A stretch of 64,000 bases of DNA, from assembly GCA_964020085.1 (NCBI GenBank), contig OZ026599.1:37489437-37553436 (forward strand), read 5' to 3'. A program made the position numbers and the translations under genes. Numbering within the stretch: the stretch's first letter is position 1; every line of letters starts with the position of its first letter. Positions 12,501 through 24,500 of this stretch are shown piece after piece. The notes below the pieces were generated by a model. That model was not told the DNA's origin. It saw only the letters and a program-made list of their open reading frames with translations, and searched no databases. This DNA is from Micromussa lordhowensis (taxonomy: Eukaryota; Cnidaria; Anthozoa; Scleractinia; Lobophylliidae).

Positions 12501-15500
12501 AGGTTGAGAGTTTCCTTTAAAACTTATTTGTATCAATTAAAGGTAAAAAAAAAACTTCTCACCCTCTGATTATTTGTTGGTGATGATGACAATGAAGATG
12601 GTGATGGGAATGCATGTCTGTGGTCATCAAAAGAGTTCCGCCGTTCATGCATGTCTGAATCATGGTTCTTGTCATGATCCTGAGAAATTAGACTTCATTT
12701 AGCACTAATAAATAAATATCTTGTACCTGTAGAAAGAAATAGAGGCAGACACCTAATGGCTTACCATTATTGCCATCCATACTCTCTATAGCATGCAAAA
12801 TAAGGGAGCTCGATCTTGCTCATATATATTTACAAGTTTACAGTACATTGTTACTCTGGTTTAGGTGAAATGACACAGACACAATAAGGAGTTGTGTCTT
12901 CTTGCCTGTATGGTCAGTCCATCAGAGGTTGTCCGCAGCACTTTTGTCAAGGTTGCCTAGGGTAAGAATTAGCTGCAACCTTGACAAAAATGCCACACCA
13001 CTGTGACAATAATAACAAAAGTGAACAGGGCTCAAGAACTCTGAACAGTAGGATACCAGAAGCATTCCGATCTGACATTACTGGTCAGGGGTTGCTCTGA
13101 TTTTATAGTTTTTACAATTGTCACAGATTTTACAGTTGATGTTTGTTGATGACTTGCTTTGAAATAATGGCCTCCACAAGAAGAACAGTATAGATCTTTA
13201 TCTCATACAGTGTAGATTTTAGTTTATTGTAAGGATATCTTGGAATGCTGACAGTTAAATTTAAGAAGACTACGAGTGATGCACTTAAACCAATGAATTA
13301 TTAAACAACTTACCATTAATGTCATGTTCTCGTGTATTCCAATAGTGAGAAAAAGTTCACTGAGAAAATGAGATGCAAACAGAATATTCTTAAATAGTGA
13401 CACTGTTAGCTATTAATAGTTGTCTAAAACTAACAATAAAAACTAGTCATGCACAAGTGTTCCACCCTACATGTAGCTGTTCTGCACAGTTAAGTCTACA
13501 TTTGAGCCTAGTGAAGTTACAGGAAGTTTTTCTACTCTCCTCTGGATGGGATGCGAAAAAGTCCATTGCAGGGATACCCCCAGAATTAAACTCACCAGTC
13601 GCCATTAATACATATGAGAGTATTAAAGTGTCTTTCACAAGAACACAATGCAACGAACCTACCCAGGCCTTAAATCCACACAGCTTGATCTAGATTCCTG
13701 TAATCACTAATCAATAGGCCAATTTTAGGCCAAATGCTTTTCAAATGAAGAGGTCAAAAACTGCTTTCAAGAAAACTAAAACAAGGATTGTTCCTCATGG
13801 CAGGCATGTGGCGGATTTACAGCCAATCAAAAATTTGCTTGACTTTGCCTGCAAGTATCAGTGGTTTGTGCTATACAAGACATTTGACTTTTCATCATGC
13901 ACCTTTCATTTTTCTCAACTTTCTCAGGATATTAAAAAAAGGAACATGTTGGATTTCTGAGGAGGCAGACAAAGGTAAGGTATGATAAAGTAAAGTGAGA
14001 TGAAAATGTGACTGAGCCAGTTTAAAAACCTCTCTGATAAGAATAGTGGCAAATGGTAAATAAGTTTTGCAGAGAAAAATTACTTCACAATTTACATGAG
14101 TATATGTCTAGACCTCTGAAATATATACAGTTAAAAAACTTTTATATGGAAATTCTTTCAATTATTTTGGCACCAAGGAGGTCTTGCTTGTTTGAATGAC
14201 TAAGCAATAGTTTTACATAAAATAACCATATTAATAAAAATTATTATAAGCCGCTCAAACTGATAAATTAACTCAAATTTCAGTAACATCTAAAAGGCTA
14301 TAGTAAATTAGGGCACAAATATTTAGAGTGCAAATTATAAAAGCTGGAGCATTTAATCTGTATTAATTTGAAATTATATGTCCTTAATTGAAAATCGTGT
14401 TCCGAAAACGCACAATATCTCACGGCCATGTATTTCAGATAGTACGCAGCTCTTACAAGGTCTCTCCTGATTGGCTCGATCAAACAATTGGAAACAATAG
14501 GTTGCTTAAAATTCAAAATGGCGTACGATAGTTTTGCAAAGTGCGAAGTGAACGGAATGACTTGCTTTGGAGCGGTATGTTTTGCTTTTTTGTTTTTAAC
14601 AGCCTCCTCTGCCTGGCAAATGTTAATCTATAACCAAGAAACATAAACGGCTTGAATCGCGTTTGCATTTTGGCGTTTTTAGTGCAAATTTTCCCGAAGC
14701 ATTACGAGTACGTGTTGCGGCATTTCCTCGAATGTCAAACAAATTAAACTTAAGCTTATTTGCAGATAATTCTTGCAAATGTTACCAGAGGCATAATTTT
14801 AGTTTAAGTAAGCTTACATTGTAAATACAAACATTGTATTTACCTCATGCAACTTGAGGTAGAACACAATTTGCTACGCAAAGCTAATAGTCGTTTATAC
14901 ATTGTACGCGTTTGTAAATATTTTAATTTGGATATCCTTATGAGCAATTGACTAAATTATTCGATCTCTTAATTATGTCCCTGTTTTTATATGGAACTGA
15001 GATTTGGGGAGCGGCAAATCAAGGCCTTGATCACATTGACAGGTTTTTTAAGCGAACGGTTAGATTTGGTTACACCAACAACCTCTATGTAATAGCTGGA
15101 GTTATCAGAAATCGAGACTGCAAGCTATGGAACACTATCACAGATACTCCTTCCTACCCCCTTTACCAACTATTACCTCCTAAGAAACGGAGATTTTTGC
15201 GAACAAAGGTCATGATTTTATTTTACCTGCTGTTAAAACAGAACGCTTTAGGAGATCCTTTATTAATAGGTGTCATTTTAATTTTATTTAAATTGTACTG
15301 GATCTTAAATTAATTGATGAGATTGTGTTGTCAAGTTTGTAAAGCCACACGTGTGTTGTGACTACCTGACTATGGATGATGAATAAAGACATTTTATTAT
15401 TATTATTCATAAAACTTGATGGCTTCTTCAATAGGTGTAAAGCCTCGCTCGATCCTCAAAAATTGCTTATCACTACTAAGAAAATCATAACAAAATGACT

Positions 15501-18500
15501 ACAAACAAACAATAATAAATCAAAATGGGGATCTTGTAAAGCACCAAGCCAAGTTTTTGCAAGGCTTATCATAAGTTAATTTACCAGATCAGTAATTTTT
15601 TGTCATTTATGGCACTGTCTTATTGGAGAGTTATTATATCAAAATCATCAAAAATCAGCTTAACTTGACCAGATACAACTGTTGATGAAGATTAAATTGG
15701 CATACCCGGTAGTTAAAGGTAAATATGGACAAACGCATTGTTTTGAACATCTCCATAATAAAGACACCTTACTTTTATGGACAAATTATTTATAGAGGCA
15801 GGTTCAGAGATGTTCTGGGGGGGAGGGGGGACGGTTGAGGGAATTTTTTCAGCCATAAAGGGGAACCTACATCAAACATTGCTCTAATTAGCTCCAATTT
15901 GGAATAAGGATGTTAAATACTTTCTTCCACTGATGGGTTTCTTGATCAGAGTGACTTTAATTGGTTTTGTTCAGATTAGAATGTTAATTTCATTTGTTAT
16001 TTAATTTGTTTTCAGCCGTTTTCAATTGAGTGTCGTAAAACCGAAACCAAACAGTTATGCACCATTTAGACTAATCAGCCAATCTCAAACTATAGAAAAA
16101 CCAAAACCAAAGTTATTCAAAATTGCCTGATTACTTGTGACACTCAATTGAAAACCACTCTATTCTATTTATCATTTAAAGTGTTTCTGGTTCGGTCTCT
16201 TTTTTGTTGTCAAATGCTCTTGTCCCTATGTAAGCTGTTCATTAACCGAGACATTTTCTCATGAATAGAATTGAAATTAGACCAAGGGAATTTTGAGTAA
16301 CTTTGTACTGTTAAGTTTTATGCAATGGATTAATTAGCAAAAAATATGAAAAAAAAAATACAAACCTGAAGCAATTTTAGCAATCCACAGACTTTATTGT
16401 TTTAGCAGAGCAAAACCTAAGGTGGGCGGTTACATGGTATTATTACACATTGAACTCACTATCTCTTTTCTGATTGGACAAGAGCATTCAGAGAATTTTC
16501 GACAAAATTAGCTCCCATGATGTCACCTAGCTGCAGATTATACAATAATTTGAAGGTCACGGGTAATCATGTCATGTATGAACGCAGTGCATGATTTCTG
16601 AGGGTAATCATGGCAAGTTTGCACATTTTGTGTTGCTTTCCATCAGTGAAGAAGTTAGAACATGACTTCCAATTTTTTTCGTTCAATGTATAAATAAAAC
16701 AATCGTTAGTTTTGGTGTTTGTGATATCCAGAATAATCAAGGTCGAGGTAGGGGTTACCAGCTGAAGCCAAAGGCTGAGGCTGATAACCCTTACTGAGAA
16801 TTTGATTAAACAAATCTAATAATTGTAAGTATTCAGTGACTAACAATCGTTAGTTTTGGTGTTTGTGATATCCAGAATAATCAAGGTCGAGGTAGGGGTT
16901 ACCAGCTGAAGCCAAAGGCTGAGGCTGATAACCCTTACTGAGAATTTGATTAAACAAATCTAATAATTGTAAGTATTCAGTGACAGGTGTTACACAAGTA
17001 TTTTGATATCCAGTATTTGTAATATTTTGTATAGCAAATCCCCTGCATTTTTGTTAGGTAAGGTTTTTTAACCAAGTTCTGCTTCAAATTTAATTTCCAA
17101 GGTTAACTCTGGTGCTTTGGAGCTTAAGGGATTGGATATTAAGACTTTGCAGATGGGGTCCCAGTTGAGGATCTTGGAGGATCTTCTTCCCTTAATTACC
17201 ATCACCACAACTCCATATTTAGGACTATCTTCATTTTTTTCTTAATTTATCGTCATCTCTTCTCATCATGCCAGTAGGCTGCCTTGCTCTCAAGCCAACA
17301 CTGTCTTGTACCTTCATTTCTCCGCAGTCTTTCTCCAAGTAGTCTTAGTCCTCCTTCTCGCCTTATTTTTTTCTGGTATTTATCCCAATGCTGTGAAGCA
17401 ATCCTGAGTTCATGTCCTTACCAATTCCACCTTTTTGTTCTACCTTATAACTATAAAGTTTTCAAACAGCTACAATGCAGCTCTGCAATGAAAACTTCCC
17501 CATATATGTTTTGACGGTGTCATAATTATCATAATTTTCCCAGCCAAAGAGCAACTGTTAACTGAGTATTTAAGGTGGCTGAACACAGTTTTCGCGCGCG
17601 CTCTTGCTAATGCAATTCAGCGCGCGCACAAGTATTGCATAAAAACAAACATGGCATCAATGAGGCCCTGCAGCTGTTAGGGGTAAATTCTGACATTCGA
17701 CATGGCCTTGAACCTCCACATAGAGCAAGTAAGGTAACTCGCAAGGAAACTTCTTTCGTTCATTAACGTTTTGTAAGATAGAATTCCCCCAGGCAACAGA
17801 AAACAGCGAAAATACAGTGCAACCTGGATATAACGTAGGTCCAAGGGACTGGCTAATGTGTTCGGCAGAATGAGGCTTTCGTTATACTGAAGTTTTTTTT
17901 CCCATCCATATAGTTACTGGAGCGAAAACTATCGTTCGTTATACGTGGATACAAGGGACCTTTCTTTGTTGGAAATGTCGTAGCTGATGGCACTGGCAAG
18001 GAAGATAATTTTTTGTGATATTCAGTTGTGACTGCCTGCTGTTTACTTTGAATGAAAGCGTACGAATTCACCGAGATGATTTAGTCGGTAAACTGGGGGA
18101 AAGAGCATTTTGAAAAAAGGTTAGCCTGAATTTTAGCCGCCTCTTCCGCTCGTTAGGTCACTCGGGGAGAGAGACGTCGTCTCTCTCCCCGAGTGACTAA
18201 CGAGCGGAGGAGGCGGCTGAAATTCAGGCTAAAAAAGGGTGCGATTTCGTGTAGACTACGAGTATTCCCTCTTTCGCTTAGTCCGTCGAGCGAGACGCGA
18301 AAGAAACACCCGCAAGAAAAAAAAAGTTGCCGCGTGAGACCCTCGGGGCGAGAAGCGTGAAATTGATGGAGGTATCATACGAGCCATTTCTTCGATACCA
18401 AGATGACATGGAAGACCTTTTGCCTGAAAAAGAAGCTGTGAAAAGGACAGTGACATCGACTCTGATGATGATGAAAACCCAGCAGACGTGGTCTTTGGAA

Positions 18501-21500
18501 GAATGCCACTTCGCAGAACATCCGGAAGAACTGTCATCCGTCCAAATCGTCTGGACCTTAGTTCATGCATTTCCACAGACCTCTTTAAAACGGAAACAGG
18601 TCGTTTCGCCCCAACTCAAAGTCGTTTCGCCCCAAATCAAAGTCGTTTTGCCCCAACTTAAAGCCGTTTCGCCCCAACTTTAAAGTTGTTTCGTTTAAAG
18701 TAATTGTAATGTATTTACAAATTACTAGCCTGCGTTGCAGACGAAATAAACCCCGCCATATAGTCCGTACGGACTATACCGGGGTTCATTTCGTCTGCAA
18801 CACAGGCTACAAATTAGGGGGGGGGGGTACTCCCTATAATGGCCTATACGGGGAGGCTCCGCCCGAAAGGGGTACCTTTTTCAGGCTTTCAGGTATATAA
18901 AAGGGTAGAGATTTCACAAGTTGAGGTATTTAAAAGGGTAAGGAAATCGGTCATTTAGGTATTTAAAAGGGCCTTTAATTATAATATTTGGAATAGACGC
19001 CCCTTATGGCTGTATCAGGTTATTTGTTAAGCCCTATATGAAAATGAGAACAAGACTTCCTAAAGTAAGTATGTGAAAGGGGTACCTTTTTTCAATAAAA
19101 GGTATATAAAAGGGGTAGCTTTTCTGCCGAAATGGTATATAAAAGGGTAAGGGGTTGGACTTCGGGGCGGAGCCTCCCCGTATTAAACTTTGTTAAGTAC
19201 CCCCCCCCCTGAGGGTTGTTGGTGACGTTTTAAAAATTATGTTTCAAAAATCGTTTCAAAAATTATGATTTTTAACAATTGTGGTAAGTCTTTAAACAAC
19301 TACTTGTTCAGATATGGGGACGATGAACTGGAAAATGTCAAATCTTATAAATATCTTGGACTTACAATGAGTCCGTTTGGAAACTTTAATCTCGCTAGGC
19401 AAGAGTTGAAGAAAGTTGCACTTAAAGCACTCTATAAACTACGAAAAGAAATGGGAAATCACTTCAGAGAAAATATTAAATTAACGATAAAGTTATTTGA
19501 TGCATTGATATCTCCCATACTCTTTTATGCGAGTGAAGTGTGGGGGATTGATTGCAATGGGAAATTAGACAAGGATCCAGCAGAATTAGTTCAAAATAAA
19601 TTCCTAAAGTGGCTGCTGGGAGTTAACAAATACTGCAAATAACAATGCGAGCAGGGCTGAGACAGGACGGTTCCCAATGACAATTGCTGCCCAATGTAGG
19701 AACTTTAAGTTCTGGCTAACCTTAACCAAAAATGAATACAAATTATCCCAAATAGCATACAATGACATTAAATGGGAGGAAAATAAGGCTTTCTGGAGCA
19801 AAAAAAACGAAAGCTTATTGGAACAGATAGGATTAGGAGATCTCTGGATGAAAGCACACTATGTAGACATAGGAATTGTAAACATTATCTGGCAACGACT
19901 TAAGGATATCGAACTACAAAGATGGCTAAGTGAAATAAATAACGACATCAGAAAAGATGCTAACCAAAGTAACAAAATGAGAACCTATCGGTTATTCAAA
20001 ACGATAGACAATTACAAATGTGAAGACTACCTACATCAGGTCACCAATGTAAGACACAGAATAGCACTAACAAAACTGCGACTTAGCAACCACAAATTAG
20101 CCATAGAGACAGGACGTTATTCGAGACCGTTCAAGAAACCTGCAGAAAGAACTTGCCCAATTTGTAAAATAGAAATGGAGGACGAATACCATTTTCTAAA
20201 TATATGCCCTGCTTACCAGGAAAAACGATGTTCGTTACTAGATTATTTGGAAAAGGAATATAGAATAAAAATAAGCAGAATGTCACCTAACAGAATATTC
20301 ATGTTTCTAATAAATCCCCCTAGCGGAAATGTTAAAATAGAAAAACTAATAGCAAAACATCAAAACATATAAAAAGTCAGTGACAAAAAACAACACTTTT
20401 ATCAACTATGTCATCTCCTGACTACAATTACTCCATTTTTAGCAAAACATATATTCGAATGCTTTGAAAAAAGGAATGGGGAAGAGGGCAAAAAGTGAAT
20501 ACTCTAGGTTGTAATTAATTAGTAACTTTTTAGCCATGTGTATTTTTGTTGTTTCTAATTTTTAGTTATTTGGTTGAAGTCGATGTATATTTATTGTATA
20601 AGACTCCAAATAAACAAACATAAATTGTTCATTTCACTCTCCGAAGTCTCTCTTTCCCGCCCACGCCATGTTGATGATGCGCAGGTTGATCGATGGCCGA
20701 TCGTATTTGTAAAACTTAAAATAAACCTTCCACGGCTTTTACCTGTAGACATCAAACGCCATTTAAATTTATTAAACATTTGCGTGGTTAAAGAACCATT
20801 GAGTCTAAATGTATTTGTTTGATTACGCGCCTAGATCAGAAGTGCTGTTGCACTCGCATAGCAACAAAGTCCGTTGATCGATCGATGGTAGATTGTATTT
20901 GAAAACTTTTACCTGAAGAGTAAATAGGGTCTCAACAGTGTTTGTTTTGCTCAAGTTGACCATTTATTGGTTTCTAAAACGTATGAAAAAGCTTCGGGCG
21001 AACTAATGTTTGGTCGGGGCGAAACAACCTTGAGTTGGGGCGAAACGACTTCTAGTTGGGGCAAAACGACCGTAATTCTTTTAAACGCATGCCCTGCGGA
21101 TAATGAATGGTCGATAATGTCCTTCCTCCTCCACAGTCTCACAACTAAATTAGAGTTTAACTCGGAAGAAACATAAGCCTCTTGTACTACCAGAATTTTA
21201 GAAACGTTATTAGAGCTTGATTGCTTTGCCAGATTAGGCCGCCTTGATTCACTGTATCGGTGGGAATCGAACCGTAGAATCGAACGGTAGATCTAATCCG
21301 GAGGTCGTGGGTTCGATTCCCACCGAGGTCAAAAGAATTTTTTCTTTACCTCGTGTGGTTCCCTGATTCCTTTACTAGGGCTAACGCCCAGTTGGTCTTT
21401 CATGGGTTTCAAATAGCACTTTAATTTACACTTCAGAGTTAATTTTCTGTTCCACCATTTGTGTTCATAGTGCTACGCGGCACAACATTCATATGTACCC

Positions 21501-24500
21501 TTACTTTCTCTTCGCCGCGATTCACCACCTCAACTGTCCCCGACTTTTTCTGTCCGACCTCGTAGCTCAGTCGGCAGAGTAACATGGGCAACAAGGGCAA
21601 CATGGGCAACAGGGCAACAAGGGCAACATGGGCAACAAGGGCAACAAGGGCAACAAGGGCAACAAGGGCAACAAGGGCAACAAGGGCAACAAGGGCAACA
21701 GGGCAACAAGGGCAACAAGAGCAACAAGGGCAACATGGGCAACAAGGGCAACAAGGGCAACATGGGCAACAGGGCAACAAGAGCAACATGGGCAATACGG
21801 GCAACAGGGCAACAAGGGCAACAAGGGCAACAGGACAACAGGGCAACAAGGGCAACAGGGCAACATGGGCAACAAGGCAACATGGGCAACAAGGGCAACA
21901 AGGGCAACAAGGGCAACAGGGCAACATGGGCAAAAAGGGCAACAGGGGCAACAAGGGCAACAAGGGCAACAGGGCAACAAGGGCAACAGGGCAACATGGG
22001 CAACAGGGCAGCATGGGCAACAAGGGCAACATGGGCAACAGGGCAACATGGGCAACATGGGCAACATGGGCAACAAGGGCAACAAGGGCAACAAGGGCAA
22101 CAAGGGCAACAAGGGCAACAAGGGCAACAAGGGCAACAGGGCAACAAGGGCAACAAGGGCAACAGGGCAACAAGGGCAACAAGGGCAACAAGGGCAACAG
22201 GGCAACAAGGGCAACAGGGCAACATGGGCAACAATGGCAACAGGGCACCAAGGGTAACAAGGGCAACAGGGCAACATGGGCAACAGGGCAACATGGGCAA
22301 CACGGGCAATACGGGCAACAGGGCAACAAGGGCAACAAGGGCAACAGGACAACAGGGCAACAAGGGCAACAGGGCAACATGGGCAACAAGGCAACATGGG
22401 CAACAAGGGCAACAGGGCAACAAGGGCAACAAGGGCAACAGGGCAACATGGGCAAAAAGGGCAACAGGGGCAACAAGGGCAACAAGGGCAACAGGGCAAC
22501 AAGGGCAACATGGGCAACATGGGCAACAGGGCAACATGGGCAACAAGGGCAACATGGGCAACAGGGCAACATGGGCAACAAGGGCAACAAGGGCAACAAG
22601 GGCAACAAGGGCAACAAGGGCAACAAGGGCAACAAGGGCAACAAGGGCAACAAGGGCAACAAGGGCAACAAGGGCAACAAGGGCAACAGGGCAACAAGGG
22701 CAACAAGGGCAACAAGGGCAACAAGGGCAACAGGGCAACAAGGGCAACATGGGCAACAATGGCAACAGGGCACCAAGGGTAACAAGGGCAACAGGGCAAC
22801 ATGGGCAACAGGGCAACATGGGCAACAGGGCAACAAGGGCAACAGGGCAACATGGGCAACAGGGCAACATGGGCAACAGGGCAACAAGGGCAACAGGGCA
22901 ATAAGGGCAACAAGGGCAACAGGGCAACATGGGCAACAAGGGCAACATGGGCAACAGGGCAACATGGGCAACAAGGGCAACATGGGCAACATGGGCAACA
23001 AGGGCAACATGGGCAACAGGGCAACATGGGCAACAAGGGCAACAAGGGCAACAAGGGCAACAAGGGCAACAAGGGCAACAAGGGCAACAGGGCAACAAGG
23101 GCAACAAGGGAAACAGGGCAACAAGGGCAACAAGGGCAACAAGGGCAACAAGGGCAACAAGGGCAACAGGGCAACAAGGGCAACATGGGCAACAATGGCA
23201 ACAATGGCAACAGGGCACCAATGGTAACAAGGGCAACAGGGCAACATGGGCAACAGGGCAACATGGGCAACAGGGCAACAAGGGCAACAGGGCAACATGG
23301 GCAACAGGGCAACATGGGCAACAGGGCAACAAGGGCAACAAGGGCAACAGCGCAACATGGGCAACAAGGGCAACATGGGCAACAGGGCAACATGGGCAAC
23401 ATGGGCAACAGGGCAACAAGGGCAACATGGGCAACATGGGCAACATGAGCAACAAGGCAACATGGGCAACAAGGGCAACAGGGTAACAAGGGCAACAAAG
23501 GCAATAGTGGAACAACGTTAATATGGGCAGCAGGGTTACTAGGTTAACATGGGCAACAGGGCAAGAAGGGTAAAAAGGCAACATGGGCAATAGGGCAACC
23601 CTAGTTATAGAGCAAATCTTCATCTTAACTTTATACCTTTGCATAAAGAATCTTTTATTAAAAAAAACAGTACATGTAACACCCACAACAGCAAGGCTAG
23701 ACTAACTTAGATCAACGTTCGTATTCTTTCTACCTTCCTAATACCCTTTTGCATCAAAATCTTCACTGATATATTTCCATCTCCGTTTATTCTTGGGTAA
23801 TCATTTCTTAATATATTTTTAATTAGTCAACTCCTAGTTGATTATTTTTTAATCCTAAAACTGTGTCGACCAATCAGAGCGAACCTTGTAAGAGCTGCGT
23901 ACCGCCTCATGTATTTACCATCTGGTTCACGTATTTTTAAAATATTTTTCTAAAGCTATGTATAACATGATGACGAATAGAATCCTGGAAGCTTTGAAAA
24001 GAGATTTGATTCGTGACTAGACATTAAGCTTATAGTGTATCTCGAAACTAGTACCAGTTTAAAAATAGAAGATTTTAAAAAACACTACAAGGCATTCACA
24101 TCGAGCGCTCTCGAAATCCAGACATTTTCAACAAATTATTTATCTAGAATTCCTCATAGGAACCTGTCCGTTACTAGTCTTCATTCTAAATTAATTGAGA
24201 ATAAGAACTGGTCGGCCGGCATTTTCAACACTCACCTTTCTAGTTGTCTTTCACGACTGGCATCGTCCATGCTTTCTTCCTAAAATCGTTGAATAACAAA
24301 GCAATGATTTCTTTAACGGTCTTCGGTTTTACCATCTTAACATCAAATAACGTTGGTACAGTGGTAATATAATACTTGAAACGTTGTTATCGTCTGCTGG
24401 AGTCAATGTAGACTCGGCATGAGATAACACAACACTGAATAAACTTGTTGCAATAAACTATATTTTTAAAGCGAAAACATAAAATAAAACTGTACCCTTT

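Noticed and set aside
13745..13985. Short overlapping frames near 13.8 kb
   Set aside because: There is no coding signature. They lie within FAM122 intron 2 beside a decayed SINE.
18256..18683. Genes in the overlapping frames on both strands
   Set aside because: Both frames are short and run into a tandem repeat. The phrase ENPADVVFGRMPLRRTSGRT suggests a retroelement scrap, but no domain can be named.
20574..20822. 82-codon frame as a gene
   Set aside because: It shows no domain, no splice context and no relation to neighbours. It is probably chance in an intron.
21256..21331. Functional tRNA gene
   Set aside because: Only the 3' half is present, it is fused to an inverted copy of its own T-arm, and a SINE body follows.
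21583..23601. CRISPR-like array
   Set aside because: The units are 8-9 bp without unique spacers and the genome is eukaryotic. It is a minisatellite.
21439..23686. Open frames of 547-718 codons on both strands as real proteins
   Set aside because: They are products of an 8/9-bp minisatellite lacking stops. They overlap each other in several phases and lie in an intron.
24035..24283. 82-codon frame as a gene
   Set aside because: It is antisense in FAM122 intron 2 with no recognisable features.
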